DNA from: Virgifigura deserti
GTDB lineage: Bacteria > Pseudomonadota > Alphaproteobacteria > Dongiales > Dongiaceae
Reading direction: 5' to 3'
DNA: 64,000 bases
Assembly: GCA_003576685.1 (NCBI GenBank)
Contig: QOZR01000008.1
Span: 186,001-250,000, forward strand
Below the pieces are notes generated by a model that worked only from the letters and a program-made list of their open reading frames with translations, did no database searches and had not been told where the DNA came from. Positions 1-8,942 of the stretch are shown here, piece by piece. Numbering within the stretch: position 1 is the stretch's first letter; each line of letters opens with the position of its first letter. The position numbers and the translations under genes were made by a program.

Positions 1-703
1 CCGCGCCGGCCGGGATCGGATCCTCCCAGAAATCTCCACCATGAAAGTTCAGGCGATCCGCCAGCCCATACTGCCGAAAGAAATCCTCAGCGACCGGTCC
101 AACGGCGGGAAGGTCGAAGACGGTGCCCTGCAGCGACCGAAAGCTCTGAGCTACTGAAATCAGGAACGCACCGCTTGCCCCGCCGACATCGACCAAACGC
201 CGAACCCCGTTCAGCTCCGGCGCCTGGGCGGAGAACTCGGTTCCGGCCTGATAGGTGATCGCATGCATGCCTTCCAGGAAGGCGCGAAGGCTGGCCTGAT
301 CCGAATACATCCGCTCCGTGGGCGCTGGCTGCGGCCCGAACGCCCGTGACCACTGAGCGCTTCCATCGGCTAGGGCCTCCGGCAGATAGCGCCAGACGGG
401 ATAAAGATCCTCCCGGATGTGGCGGAACATCGCGCCCACATATCCGGGTTTCCCACGAACCAGCTTCTCGGCGGCTTCTGGCCCGTTGGCGAAGCGACCG
501 TCCGGCCACCGTTCCAGAAAGCCGAGTGCGCACAAGGTCGTCAATAGCCGTTCGGCCAAGTCCTTCCGCAAGCCGACAGCGTCGGCAATCTCTACCGCCG
601 TGCGCGGGCCGCTATCCAGCGCGTCGAACACGCCCATCTCCTCGGCCGTGAGGAGAGCCTGTGCATTCATGAAGCCAAGAGCGCAATCCCAGATGTCCAT
701 CAT
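1..703 (-). CDS. O-methyltransferase, SAM-dependent (3' end beyond window)
   Basis: About 234 residues are visible and the gene runs off the left edge, so its C-terminus and stop are missing. The N-terminal ~75 residues form a winged-helix dimerisation domain typical of small-molecule O-methyltransferases (Methyltransf_2 / acetylserotonin OMT-like). The SAM-binding motif I, DVGGASGAF, sits at residues 172-180, followed by an acidic turn FDLP near 196 and GDFWED near 223. The start chosen is the ATG at 703, which has an AAAGG Shine-Dalgarno seven bases upstream; an ATG at 718 in the same frame is possible but its AAAGG is only two bases away. The substrate cannot be told from this fragment. 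The neighbour yjbQ is on the same strand but upstream, with about 125 bp between them. Confidence 0.8.
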   Translation of the reverse strand, partial: MMDIWDCALGFMNAQALLTAEEMGVFDALDSGPRTAVEIADAVGLRKDLAERLLTTLCALGFLERWPDGRFANGPEAAEKLVRGKPGYVGAMFRHIREDLYPVWRYLPEALADGSAQWSRAFGPQPAPTERMYSDQASLRAFLEGMHAITYQAGTEFSAQAPELNGVRRLVDVGGASGAFLISVAQSFRSLQGTVFDLPAVGPVAEDFFRQYGLADRLNFHGGDFWEDPIPAGA

Positions 704-827
704 TGCTCGACCTTTCATCGCCTTTCGGCACGCACGCCGATCGCGGGCGATGGCGGCGGCAATCGCTAGGCTCAACGCCAGCGCCGATAAAAGAGTTCTA
801 AGCGGCTGCAGCGCGGAGGCGGATAGC

Positions 828-1259
828 TCACTCGCCGATGAAGTGCAGGATCAGCTCGCGGGCGTCGGGGGAGTGGCGGTTCTCGAATAGGTAGATGCCC
901 TGCCAGGTGCCGAGCAGGAGCTTGCCGCCGCCGACTGGAATGCTGAGCTGGGTCTGGGTGAGGACGGTGCGGATGTGCGCGGGCATGTCGTCCGGGCCCT
1001 CCGCGGTGTGCCGGTACAGGCTGGTGTCTTCCGGCACGAGCTTCCTGAAGAAGGCCTCGAGATCCCGCCGTACATCGGGGTCCGCGTTCTCCTGGATCAG
1101 GATCGAGGCGGAGGTATGGCGGAGGAACAGGGTCAGCAGCCCCTCGCGCAGCGACTGCGCCGAAAGCCAGGCCGCGACCTCGCCCGTGATCTCATGGAGG
1201 CCCTGACGGCTCCCCCGGGCCCCTGGCGACAGGGACAGGCTTTGCCGAATCTGTCTCAT
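828..1259 (-). CDS. yjbQ: YjbQ family protein (UPF0047)
   Basis: A 143-residue protein matching the full length of the UPF0047/YjbQ family, whose E. coli member has weak thiamine-phosphate synthase activity; the physiological role is unsettled. Family hallmarks seen are the HTSAS segment at residues 48-52, the N58/D60 pair, [12 protein letters not shown] at 84-95 and [13 protein letters not shown] at 117-129, which supply the conserved histidines and acidic residues of the putative metal site. The gene begins 24 bp downstream of the otsA stop and is probably co-transcribed with it. Nothing nearby suggests thiamine metabolism, so the pairing with otsA may only be positional. Confidence 0.88.
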   Translation of the reverse strand: MRQIRQSLSLSPGARGSRQGLHEITGEVAAWLSAQSLREGLLTLFLRHTSASILIQENADPDVRRDLEAFFRKLVPEDTSLYRHTAEGPDDMPAHIRTVLTQTQLSIPVGGGKLLLGTWQGIYLFENRHSPDARELILHFIGE

Positions 1260-1283
1260 GATCCGTCTCCGCGCGATAGGTTC

Positions 1284-2693
1284 TCAGCTTGCCGCACGGG
1301 CCGTCATGGCGGTTTTTTCTCCCGTCCTCTCCAGAGTCTCCATGAAGCTGTCGCGCCATTGCGTGATGCTGTTCCGGCGCAGCACCTCCATCTGCGTCTG
1401 CCAGCGGTCCCGGCGCTCGGCCAGCGGCATTGCGAGCGCCCGGTGGAGCGCGTCCGCGACGCCTTCGACGTCGTACGGGTTGACGATCAGCGCCGAGTGG
1501 CGGAACTCCTCGGCGGCGCCGGCAAAGCGCGACAGGACCAGGAGGCCGGGATCGGCCGGGTCCTGCGCCGCGACATATTCCTTCGCGACGAGATTCATCC
1601 CGTCGCGCAACGGCGTCACTAGGCCGATACGGCTGACGCGGTAGAAGCCCGCAAGCCTGCGGCGGGTGAAATTCTTGTTGAGATAGCGGATCGGCATCCA
1701 GTCGAGGTCCGCGAAATGGCCGTTGATCCGGCCCGCGGCGGCCTCGAGCGCGGCGCGGATCTGCTGATACTGTTCGATGTCCTCGCGCGAGGGTGGCGCG
1801 ATCTGCATCAGCGTGACCTGGGATCGGTGCTCCGGGTATTTCGCAAGCAGCCGCTCGAAGGCCTCGAACCGCGCGACCAGCCCCTTGCTGTAGTCCAGCC
1901 GGTCGACCCCGATGATCAGCTCGCGCCCGACAAGGCTGTCGACGAGACGCCTCGTCTGCTCCGCCTGTGCCGCTTCCGCGGCCATCGTCGCGAAGTTCTC
2001 GGTGTCGATGCTGATGGGGAAGGCGTCGGCGCACAGCGTTCGATCGAAAACCCTGACGCATCGATGGCCCAAAACCTCACCGCCGACTTCGCGCGTGATG
2101 TAATCGTCGAAGGCATGCAGGTCGCGCTTCGTCTGGAGCCCGACAAGATCATAGGCGCAGACCGACTCCATCAGGTCGTCGTGGCTGGGCAAGGCGATCA
2201 TGACCTCCGTTGCCGGGAACGGCGTATGCAGGAAGATGCCCATGCGGTTGCCGATTCCGGCGCGTCGCAACTCGACGCCCAGCGGGATGAAATGATAGTC
2301 GTGGACCCAGATGATGTCGTCCGGCTGCACCAGCGGCGCCAACTTCGCGGCGAAGGCGGCGTTGACCCGGCGATATCCCTCGTAATGCTGGCGGTTGAAC
2401 TCGAACAGGTCCAGCCGATAGTGGAACAGCGGCCAGAGCGCGCTGTTGGCGAATCCGAGATAGTAGTCGTCGTGATCCTGCGGTGTCAGATCGGCGGTGG
2501 CGTAGGTGACGCGCCCCCTCGTTACGATCCTAAGCTCCTCGGCCGGCTGTTCCGTTACCTGCCCGCTCCAACCGAACCAGATTCCACCGTTCTTCTTCAG
2601 GGCATCGCGCAGGGCGACGGCCAAGCCGCCGGCGCGGGCGCCGGCTGCATCGGGCTGTGAAACGCGGTTGGAAACGATGATCAGGCGTGCCAA
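1284..2693 (-). CDS. otsA: Trehalose-6-phosphate synthase
   Basis: A 469-residue GT20 glycosyltransferase that joins UDP-glucose to glucose-6-phosphate to make trehalose-6-phosphate in the cytoplasm, for osmoprotection. Typical OtsA signatures are in order: the N-terminal glycine-rich loop GGL (22-24), WVHDYHF (129-135), HTPFPATE (156-163), [10 protein letters not shown] (262-271) binding the nucleotide sugar, and [13 protein letters not shown] (361-373). Length and motif spacing are normal for the family. The trehalose-6-phosphate phosphatase gene (otsB) that usually accompanies otsA is not next to it and was not recognised elsewhere in the window, so the phosphatase must lie elsewhere or the product may be used differently. 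yjbQ follows 24 bp downstream. Confidence 0.95.
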   Translation of the reverse strand: MARLIIVSNRVSQPDAAGARAGGLAVALRDALKKNGGIWFGWSGQVTEQPAEELRIVTRGRVTYATADLTPQDHDDYYLGFANSALWPLFHYRLDLFEFNRQHYEGYRRVNAAFAAKLAPLVQPDDIIWVHDYHFIPLGVELRRAGIGNRMGIFLHTPFPATEVMIALPSHDDLMESVCAYDLVGLQTKRDLHAFDDYITREVGGEVLGHRCVRVFDRTLCADAFPISIDTENFATMAAEAAQAEQTRRLVDSLVGRELIIGVDRLDYSKGLVARFEAFERLLAKYPEHRSQVTLMQIAPPSREDIEQYQQIRAALEAAAGRINGHFADLDWMPIRYLNKNFTRRRLAGFYRVSRIGLVTPLRDGMNLVAKEYVAAQDPADPGLLVLSRFAGAAEEFRHSALIVNPYDVEGVADALHRALAMPLAERRDRWQTQMEVLRRNSITQWRDSFMETLERTGEKTAMTARAAS

Positions 2694-3012
2694 AACGCTT
2701 TCTCCTGGTTCGCCGGCCGGCCGTGGCGGCGCTCACTGTCATGATGGGGTTGGATGATCCTCCGTCCGAAACGGCAGCCGATCGCTTCGGCGCCCAGAAT
2801 CCGGGAACAATATTCCATACACGCATGCTTATAGAAACCCGCCCGGCGGGAAACAGTTCAGTCGGCTTCGCATCTGCCTGCCTCGGGTGAGAGCCGCTCG
2901 TCAGCGATCATTTTGTCTGGCGTTCGTTCCCGACAGGCGGCCCTTGCCGGACCCGAGGAGATCGGCGCATTGTTCGTTCGGCGCGGCACCCATGGTGGTA
3001 TCGGAGGCTCTC
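2694..3012. other. Intergenic region between divergent genes, no gene seen
   Basis: This 319 bp gap separates the divergently transcribed otsA and DoxX-like genes and so should hold both promoters. No reading frame with coding character is evident. A short GC palindrome lies at 2838-2850 (arms CCCGCC/GGCGGG) and is followed on the minus strand by TTTCT. The stretch around 2805-2835 is noticeably more AT-rich than its surroundings. No confident -35/-10 pair was identified. Confidence 0.4.
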
Positions 3013-3462
3013 ATGGAGGATGCAGCACTCACGCAGGCCTTGTCTCGCGCGCTCCTGGCGCTGCGAATCACGCTGGGGCTGTTCCTGCTCCAGTGGGGCG
3101 TCGAAAAACTCGTGGTGCCGCAGAACACCGTCGCCATCTGGGGTTATTTCTACGGTCTCGATGTTCCACGGGCCCTGGGATACCTGTTCGGTGCGGCGGA
3201 GATCGCCATCGCCGGTTGCCTGTTCCTCGGTCTGTTCCGGACCGTGGCCTATGGTGCGGCGCTGGCGCTGCATATGATCAGCGTGCTCGTCTCCTGGCGC
3301 CAGCTTCTCGACCCGTGGGGTGATCCCGCGAACCATTTGTTCATCGCCGGCATCCCCGTTCTGGGCGCCTTGATCGCTCTGTTCCTGCTGCGGCACTGGG
3401 ACCGCGGCATCGTGATGGCCGACCATTCATCCGCCGCACCGGGTTCGCCACCAACATCGTGA
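3013..3462 (+). CDS. DoxX-like integral membrane protein
   Basis: A 149-residue protein with about four hydrophobic segments, starting at the ATG at 3013, which has a GGAGG Shine-Dalgarno five bases upstream; in-frame upstream starts lack such a site. The layout (first helix ALRITLGLFLLQWGVEKL, a central GAAEIAIAGCLFLGL helix with an acidic residue, a terminal GALIALFLLRHWD helix) resembles the DoxX/DoxD family of small four-helix membrane proteins. The conserved glutamate in the first helix and in the AAEI segment fit that family. A biochemical role cannot be assigned; members have been linked to redox stress and quinone metabolism. It stands alone, divergent from otsA and convergent with the PilZ gene. 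Confidence 0.65.
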   Translation: MEDAALTQALSRALLALRITLGLFLLQWGVEKLVVPQNTVAIWGYFYGLDVPRALGYLFGAAEIAIAGCLFLGLFRTVAYGAALALHMISVLVSWRQLLDPWGDPANHLFIAGIPVLGALIALFLLRHWDRGIVMADHSSAAPGSPPTS

Positions 3463-3554
3463 TGCGTCTTCTTTCTGGGCTGACCGCTCGGCCATGCTCG
3501 ATGTCCAGAGCGCGATCCGATCAGGTTGGACCAGCCTGGTTGGTGAATCGCCCT

Positions 3555-3977
3555 CTATTTCAAATTACTAGAGCCTGACGGCCGCAGCCGTTTCCTCAGG
3601 CAGCGTTCGAAGAAATCCAGCAGGCGGTCGTCGAGCTGATCGAACTGGAGAGCCAGCGCTCGCCCCCGATGGGCGCGGCGCACGACACGGGCTGTGAATC
3701 GGACGCTTTCAGAGCCGTTCCGCGTTGTACCGACGATCAGCCCGTCGACTGAATCGCCCGGGTTCAGTGAACCGGTGTAGGAACGGATCAGGAACAATCC
3801 GCCGAGCGACCAGTTCTCCGTATACCAGACCTCGCCATTGATGTGGACCGCGAAGACAGGGTTAGCCAACCGCTTGTTGCGTCGCGGCTCGCGATGTCCG
3901 ATCTTGCGGTAGGATTGAGTTCTCGACGGCATGGGGCCTCTCTGGCGAACGACCTTAGCCGGCGATTCCTTTGCCAA
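3555..3977 (-). CDS. PilZ domain protein (probable c-di-GMP binding)
   Basis: A small protein of up to 140 residues carrying one PilZ domain and little else. The two c-di-GMP-binding signatures can be read: an RxxxR segment (RRNKR, near residues 32-36) and the later NxSxGG box (NWSLGG, near 55-60). The first 15-25 residues are basic and may not be translated; an in-frame ATG at 3932 beginning MPSRTQ is an alternative start. With no output domain attached, it probably acts as a stand-alone adaptor that alters a partner on binding c-di-GMP. It is divergent from the small uncharacterised gene at 4062, with 84 bp between them, so the two could share a control region. No cyclase or phosphodiesterase gene is nearby. 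Confidence 0.75.
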   Translation of the reverse strand: MAKESPAKVVRQRGPMPSRTQSYRKIGHREPRRNKRLANPVFAVHINGEVWYTENWSLGGLFLIRSYTGSLNPGDSVDGLIVGTTRNGSESVRFTARVVRRAHRGRALALQFDQLDDRLLDFFERCLRKRLRPSGSSNLK

Positions 3978-4061
3978 AGTTTAAACGGAATACTACCCTG
4001 ACGGGTGCCGGAACCCGGTTTTTCCAGCAGGTCTGGGTGCCTTGACATTGGGCGAAGCAGG

Positions 4062-4421
4062 ATGCCGCGCGAAATCAGATTCATCAGTTTTACGACCGAT
4101 GAGTTCCTGCAGGCGGCTCGGCTTTATTTCCGGCGGGTAGGCGAACCCTTACCCGGGGCGATCGACGCAGTGTCGATCGTGGACGACTGCCGCATCCGGC
4201 TTTCCTTGGCCCAAACTGTTGGCGGCGGCGGCTCCGAGATGTTTCTGGACCACAACAAGATCGGATCGATTCTCGTGTTCTACTGCATCGAGCAAGGAAT
4301 ACCGCTGCCGTCGAAGTCGCTCCGGACCTTGAAGCTGTTCGGCGACAATATCTGCCTGATGGTCACGAAGAACGTTCCGATGGCGGATCTGGATCGGATC
4401 AAGCTCAACCTTCCCGACTAG
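4062..4421 (+). CDS. Uncharacterised small protein
   Basis: A predicted soluble protein of 119 residues with no domain recognised. It has mixed alpha/beta character, a glycine-rich turn (VGGGGSEM) mid-way and a C-terminal half rich in K/L segments; no signal peptide or membrane helix is evident. The start at 4062 (MPREIRF) gives a compact globular-looking product; an in-frame ATG at 4005 would add 19 residues of low-complexity sequence. Base composition and codon use match the neighbours, which argues it is a real gene. It is divergent from the PilZ gene and convergent with the glycosyltransferase gene, whose end lies 38 bp away. Functional linkage to the PilZ protein is only a positional guess. 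Confidence 0.6.
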   Translation: MPREIRFISFTTDEFLQAARLYFRRVGEPLPGAIDAVSIVDDCRIRLSLAQTVGGGGSEMFLDHNKIGSILVFYCIEQGIPLPSKSLRTLKLFGDNICLMVTKNVPMADLDRIKLNLPD

Positions 4422-4459
4422 CCATCGATACGGCCATCCTGTCCGATCAAGGTTCGCGC

Positions 4460-6163
4460 CTAAAACCGCGGCTGCAGCACAGTGCCGTCGGTTTCCTGAA
4501 TCGTGCTCGCCGACCACAGGGCGGTCCAGCTGTTGCCGACGATCCCGAGCTTCAGCGGTTGGCCGGGCAGCCGGAGCACGCTGCCCTGGAAATAGGAGAC
4601 GATGATGCCATTCTCGTTCGCTTTGGCCCAGTCCAGTACTGCGGACGGCTCATCGATCACCGTCAAAGGCTGCTCGAGGCGGCCCGAGAAGTCGAACTCG
4701 CCGCGATAGCCGCCGAACACCGCCACCGGCGCGCCCTGCTGCTGCAGACTATGGATCTGCTGCGCGACAGGCTCCAGATCGAAGAACCGCCGCAGCGAGA
4801 ACAGGAACTCGATGTTGAGGGTGGTGACGAGAAGCACGGGCAGGAGGGCGACCTGCACCGTGCGCGAGAAGATCTCGCGCGGGGTCATCTGCGCCAGCAG
4901 GTAGCCGCCGCCGAGCAGGACCAAGCCCGAGACCTGGCTGATTCCACCGAGCCAGATCGGCAGGTTGTCGTCGTCGATGAACTCGCGCCACACGGAATCG
5001 AGATGCGCCACGGGCACGATATTGAGAAGAAAGAAGACAAGGCCGACGAACAGCGCGAAGAGGCCTGGGATGACGGCGTGGAAATCCTTCGGCTTGCCGC
5101 CTTGGGCGGCGAGCAAGCGCGCAGCGATCAGCGCCAGGGCCGGTAGCGCCGGCAGCAGATCCTGGAACTGCCGATCGCCGGCGATCAATGCGACGCCGCC
5201 GCTGATGGCGGCGGCAGTGCCGCAGAAGCGCAGCCCCTCCTCCGGATGACGGCGAAGCTGTCTTTGTGCCGCCCGCCACAGGGTCCGCCACCAGAGCCAG
5301 GGATAGAGCGCCAGCGGCAGGGCGAGCAGGAACCAGTACCAGGGGCCGAAATCCGCAAGCCCCAGCGCGATCGGATCGAACAGCGCGGCCATGAGATGCG
5401 GCATGCCGCCAACCGCGAGACTGGGAGCGATCCAAGTCAGGCTGATCAGAGCGCCGAGCAGGATCGCGAAACCGAGCCCGACGTACCAGCCGGCCCAGCG
5501 GGGTTGTCGGTTCGCATCCATCCACAGCCGGGTGAGCAGCGGCAGCGGGAGCAGATGCATCAGGGCGACGGGCCCGTTCATCAGAAAGCCGAGCCCAAGT
5601 CCCACGCCGAACAGCGCCCATCCGACAGCTTTGCCCCGCCGTGCCAGCGCCACCCCGTAGAGGCCGAGCAGGACGAACAGCAGCAGCGGCATGTTGAAGA
5701 CGGTAAGACCGGAAAAGAGCGTGAAGCCGCCGCTGCCGACGAGGACAACCCCGGCAAGCGGCGCCGCTTCCGGCCGCTCCGGCCAGATCAGCCGCGCGGC
5801 CGGCCCGATCAGCATCAGCGCTGCAAGCGCGGTCAACGGCGTGACCAGCCGAGCCCAGACCTCGCTGACGCCGAAGATCGCCCAGCCCAGATGGATCAGC
5901 CAGAACAGCAGAGGCGGCTGCGCCTCCAGGCCCTCGACGGTGCTCGGCAGCAGCGCTCCCTCCTGCCACATCCACCAAGCCAGCGAAAAGGGTTCGGATT
6001 CGATGGGGGACAGCGGCGGCCGGGTGATCAGCCCACTGACCACGAGCACCAGCCAGATCGATACCGGCCAGACCGGCAGGCGGCGCAAAGCGGCGGCGGT
6101 CACCGCCAGCGGGCGCGCGGCGGCTATCACGGACCGCTCCTCCGGCTGCCTCCGATCAAGCAC
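4460..6163 (-). CDS. ArnT-like GT-C family membrane glycosyltransferase
   Basis: A 567-residue polytopic membrane protein with roughly a dozen hydrophobic segments and a soluble C-terminal tail. The first periplasmic loop contains the acidic pair and PP element expected of the PMT/ArnT (GT39/GT83) superfamily (PPLSPIESEPFSLAWWMW and later EAQPPLLFWL), which bind lipid-linked sugar donors such as undecaprenyl-phosphate-aminoarabinose. The acceptor, probably lipid A, another glycolipid or a protein, cannot be inferred. No arn operon genes lie nearby, so true L-Ara4N transfer is unsupported. The gene starts 12 bp downstream of the GST gene stop and may be co-transcribed with it. Confidence 0.75.
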   Translation of the reverse strand: MLDRRQPEERSVIAAARPLAVTAAALRRLPVWPVSIWLVLVVSGLITRPPLSPIESEPFSLAWWMWQEGALLPSTVEGLEAQPPLLFWLIHLGWAIFGVSEVWARLVTPLTALAALMLIGPAARLIWPERPEAAPLAGVVLVGSGGFTLFSGLTVFNMPLLLFVLLGLYGVALARRGKAVGWALFGVGLGLGFLMNGPVALMHLLPLPLLTRLWMDANRQPRWAGWYVGLGFAILLGALISLTWIAPSLAVGGMPHLMAALFDPIALGLADFGPWYWFLLALPLALYPWLWWRTLWRAAQRQLRRHPEEGLRFCGTAAAISGGVALIAGDRQFQDLLPALPALALIAARLLAAQGGKPKDFHAVIPGLFALFVGLVFFLLNIVPVAHLDSVWREFIDDDNLPIWLGGISQVSGLVLLGGGYLLAQMTPREIFSRTVQVALLPVLLVTTLNIEFLFSLRRFFDLEPVAQQIHSLQQQGAPVAVFGGYRGEFDFSGRLEQPLTVIDEPSAVLDWAKANENGIIVSYFQGSVLRLPGQPLKLGIVGNSWTALWSASTIQETDGTVLQPRF

Positions 6164-6175
6164 GCCGCGGCGCCC

Positions 6176-6868
6176 TCACAGACTGTTCTCGAAGACATCG
6201 AAAGTGACTGTCCAAGGCTCGGCTTCCGCGGCTGCGGCCCACTCCCGCATCGCCGGCCAGTTCCAGACCGCATCGACATAGGCGGCGCTGGTCGGGTCGA
6301 GAGCGACGCCGTAGGTGCGGAAGCGCGAAGCCACAGGTGCGAACATCGCATCGGCGATCGAGAAACCGCCGAACAGGAAATCGCCGTTGCCATTCTTCGT
6401 CGCGGCCGCGCCATGGCTGCCGAACCGCTCGCGGCAGTCGCGCCAGATGGCGGTGACGCGATCGATATCGTCCAGCGCCGCCGCAGCGCGGTTGCGGTGC
6501 GACTGGCATCGGCTGAGGTCCATCGGCAGGTTGCGCCGCAGGTCGAGGAACCCGGCATGCATCTCAGCGCTCACCGAGCGCGCGACCGCGCGAGCGGCAC
6601 GATCGGCGGGCCATAGCCCGGCCTCCGGAAAAATCTCCGCCAGATATTCGCAGATCGCCAGCGAGTCCCAGACGAGCGTTCCGCCGTGCCGTAGCGCAGG
6701 AACGCGCCCAGAAGGCGAGACGCGGCGGATCTCGGCCGAGCTGTCGGCCTGACGTAGCGGAATCACGACCTCGTTGAACGCCACGCCGGTCTGCTTCAAT
6801 GCAAGCCACGGCCGAAGCGACCAGGACGAGTAGTTCTTGTTGCCCAGATAAATGGTTATGTCCGCCAT
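6176..6868 (-). CDS. Glutathione S-transferase family protein
   Basis: A cytosolic-type GST of 230 residues. The N-terminal thioredoxin-like domain shows the family pattern: NKNYSSWSLRPW (10-21) with a serine that can activate glutathione, the cis-proline loop in GRVPAL (54-59), and the glutathione-contacting DSLAI element at 68-72. The remainder is the all-helical C-terminal domain. Such proteins conjugate or transfer glutathione to electrophiles; the exact substrate is unknown. It is divergent from the M17 peptidase gene and directly upstream of the glycosyltransferase gene. Confidence 0.88.
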   Translation of the reverse strand: MADITIYLGNKNYSSWSLRPWLALKQTGVAFNEVVIPLRQADSSAEIRRVSPSGRVPALRHGGTLVWDSLAICEYLAEIFPEAGLWPADRAARAVARSVSAEMHAGFLDLRRNLPMDLSRCQSHRNRAAAALDDIDRVTAIWRDCRERFGSHGAAATKNGNGDFLFGGFSIADAMFAPVASRFRTYGVALDPTSAAYVDAVWNWPAMREWAAAAEAEPWTVTFDVFENSL

Positions 6869-7008
6869 CGTCGGGCTCCGGATTAATACCCTGTCTGCTT
6901 AGCCCGCGATCGATCCTCGACGCAACCCATGTTCCGTGCGACGGGTCTTTTCTCCCGGGATATTCCGGGCCATTCTGCAGCGCCAGCCAAGTTTCCGGGA
7001 GAGTCATC

Positions 7009-8442
7009 TTGCTCGATTGTTTGATCCCTCGCGCCGGCGGCAAGGCCGTCGCCCTCCTTGCCGTAACCGAAGACGGGCTGAAGGGCTGGCTACGCGACCG
7101 GCCGTCGATCGTGCAGGCCTGGGTGAGGGATACCGGGTTCACGGCAAAGCCCGGCAGCCATATTCTTCTGCCAGATGCCGACGGCAGCCTGTCCGAAGTC
7201 CTGGTGGGCGTCGAGCAAGGGGATGATATCTGGTCCTTTGCCGGGCTCCCGGGCACCCTGCCGGAAGGCGACTACCGACTCGATGCGGACGTTGTCGCGT
7301 CGGCTGTCTCGGCGGCCGCACTCGGCTGGGCGCTCGGTTGCTACGCATTCACGCGGTACCGCAAGCCGTCCCGCCGCTTCGCCCGCCTGGTCTGGCCGAA
7401 ACAGGCCGACAGGGCGATGGTCGAGCGGACGGCGGAGGCGATCTATCTGGTCCGGGATCTGATCAACACGCCGGCCGAGGACATGGGGCCGGCGGATCTG
7501 GCCGAGGCGGCGCAGACGCTCGGCCGCGCCCACAAGGCGAAGACAAAGGTGATCGTCGGCGACGCCCTTCTGAAGGCGCGCTATCCGGCCATCCATGCGG
7601 TCGGCCGGGCGAGCAGTCGGCCGCCGCACCTCATCGATCTGCGCTGGGGCGGCGCGGGGCCGCGTGTCACCCTGGTCGGCAAGGGCGTCTGCTTCGATTC
7701 CGGCGGGCTGGACCTGAAGTCATCGGGCAACATGCTGCTGATGAAGAAGGATATGGGCGGCGCGGCCCATGTCCTTGGGCTCGCCAAGATGATCATGATG
7801 GCCGCCCTGCCGGTCCGCCTTCGGGTGCTGATCCCGGCGGTCGAGAACAGCGTGTCGGGGAACGCGTTCCGGCCGCTCGACGTCCTGCGGACCCGCAAAG
7901 GCGTGACGGTGGAGGTCGGCAACACCGACGCGGAAGGCCGGCTGGTCCTCTGCGACGCGTTGGCTGAGGCGGACACCGAAAAACCCGACCTGCTGATCGA
8001 TTGCGCCACCCTGACCGGCGCCGCGCGCGTGGCGCTCGGCACCGAACTGCCCGCCCTGTTCGCGAATGACGATGCGGCGGCGGAGACGCTGCTCCGCCAC
8101 GGGATAGCGACGCAGGACCTGCTCTGGCGGCTGCCGCTGCACAAGCCCTATCGCCGCCATCTCGACAGCAAGGTGGCGGACCTGAACAATGTTTCGAGCG
8201 GATCGTTCGGCGGGGCGATCACCGCGGCCCTGTTCCTCGCCGAATTCGTCGGCCCGACCACGCCCTGGCTCCATCTCGACATGATGGCGTGGAACACCGC
8301 GTCACGGCCGGGCCGACCCGAGGGCGGCGAGGCGATGGGGCTGCGCGCGCTCTACGGGCTGATCGCGGAGCGGGCCGCGAAAACCCAGGGGAAGCTCCAG
8401 GGGCCGAAGACCCCGGGACGGCAGCGGCGGAATACTAGATAA
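7009..8442 (+). CDS. Leucyl aminopeptidase family protein (M17)
   Basis: A cytosolic dizinc aminopeptidase of about 477 residues that trims N-terminal residues from peptides. All metal and catalytic positions of E. coli PepA can be matched with constant spacing: K225, D230, K237, D248, D307, E309 and R311, with the signature NTDAEGRL at 305-312. The likely start is the TTG at 7009, preceded by GGAGAG five bases upstream; there is no in-frame ATG near the expected N-terminus, and more upstream starts would add non-homologous residues overlapping the divergent GST gene. The C-terminal ~20 residues are basic. A MarR-type regulator gene follows 28 bp downstream on the same strand. Confidence 0.9.
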   Translation: MLDCLIPRAGGKAVALLAVTEDGLKGWLRDRPSIVQAWVRDTGFTAKPGSHILLPDADGSLSEVLVGVEQGDDIWSFAGLPGTLPEGDYRLDADVVASAVSAAALGWALGCYAFTRYRKPSRRFARLVWPKQADRAMVERTAEAIYLVRDLINTPAEDMGPADLAEAAQTLGRAHKAKTKVIVGDALLKARYPAIHAVGRASSRPPHLIDLRWGGAGPRVTLVGKGVCFDSGGLDLKSSGNMLLMKKDMGGAAHVLGLAKMIMMAALPVRLRVLIPAVENSVSGNAFRPLDVLRTRKGVTVEVGNTDAEGRLVLCDALAEADTEKPDLLIDCATLTGAARVALGTELPALFANDDAAAETLLRHGIATQDLLWRLPLHKPYRRHLDSKVADLNNVSSGSFGGAITAALFLAEFVGPTTPWLHLDMMAWNTASRPGRPEGGEAMGLRALYGLIAERAAKTQGKLQGPKTPGRQRRNTR

Positions 8443-8470
8443 AGACATAGGCTGGCGCGAGGAGAGCGGG

Positions 8471-8839
8471 ATGAAAATGAAGCAGACCGATGTACTCGCT
8501 CTCTGGCGTCATGTCCTGGTCACCAGCCTGCACCAGGAGGCGCCGGACCTGACCGCCCGTCAGATGGCTCTGCTGCTGACGGTCTATACGATCGACGGCC
8601 CGCACACGGTCCGCGGTCTCGCCGAGAGCCTGAAGATCTCGAAGCCGGCGGTCACCCGCGCGCTCGATCGCCTGAGCGAGCTCGACTTTGCCCGGCGCAA
8701 GCGGGACGAGGCGGACCGGCGCAACGTTCTCATCCAGCGCACGGTCAAGGGCTCCGTCTTCCTCAGCGAATTCGCCGCGATCATCGCCGCGGCGGTGGAG
8801 GCGAAGCTGCCCGGTCAGCCGAACGACCGCTCGGAGTGA
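8471..8839 (+). CDS. MarR family transcriptional regulator
   Basis: A 122-residue winged helix-turn-helix protein. Residues 46-73 (HTVRGLAESLKISKPAVTRALDRLSELD) form the helix-turn-helix and residues 74-92 (FARRKRDEADRRNVLIQRT) the wing with the characteristic D-x-R-R element. It is slightly short for MarR, with a reduced C-terminal dimerisation helix. It probably binds DNA as a dimer and responds to a small ligand; targets are not evident. It follows the M17 gene by 28 bp and is convergent with ghrA, with a GC-rich hairpin element between. Confidence 0.85.
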   Translation: MKMKQTDVLALWRHVLVTSLHQEAPDLTARQMALLLTVYTIDGPHTVRGLAESLKISKPAVTRALDRLSELDFARRKRDEADRRNVLIQRTVKGSVFLSEFAAIIAAAVEAKLPGQPNDRSE

Positions 8840-8863
8840 TCGCAGCGCCCGCCTCGTAGGAAT

Positions 8864-8936
8864 TGCCCCTACCCTCCCGCTGTGCGGGTCCAGCCCTCCC
8901 ACAAGCAGAGCTGGGGGAGGGGCTGGGGTGGGGCAT
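8864..8936. repeat. GC-rich intergenic hairpin element
   Basis: Between the convergent marR-type and ghrA genes lies a C/G-rich inverted repeat: arm CCAGCCCTCCC (8890-8900) pairs with GGGAGGGGCTGG (8915-8926), flanked by CCCTACCCTCCCG on the left and GGGGTGGGG on the right. It could end transcription from both sides, although there is no U-tract. Its composition resembles the dispersed GC-rich intergenic hairpins common in Rhodospirillales. A degenerate relative may lie at about 39588-39640. Confidence 0.5.
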
Positions 8937-8942
8937 CCTTGA

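Noticed and set aside
5246..6616. Long plus-strand frame opposite the glycosyltransferase and GST genes
   Set aside because: Low-complexity, Gln/Arg/Pro-rich translation typical of antisense shadows in GC-rich DNA; both real genes have full domain support.
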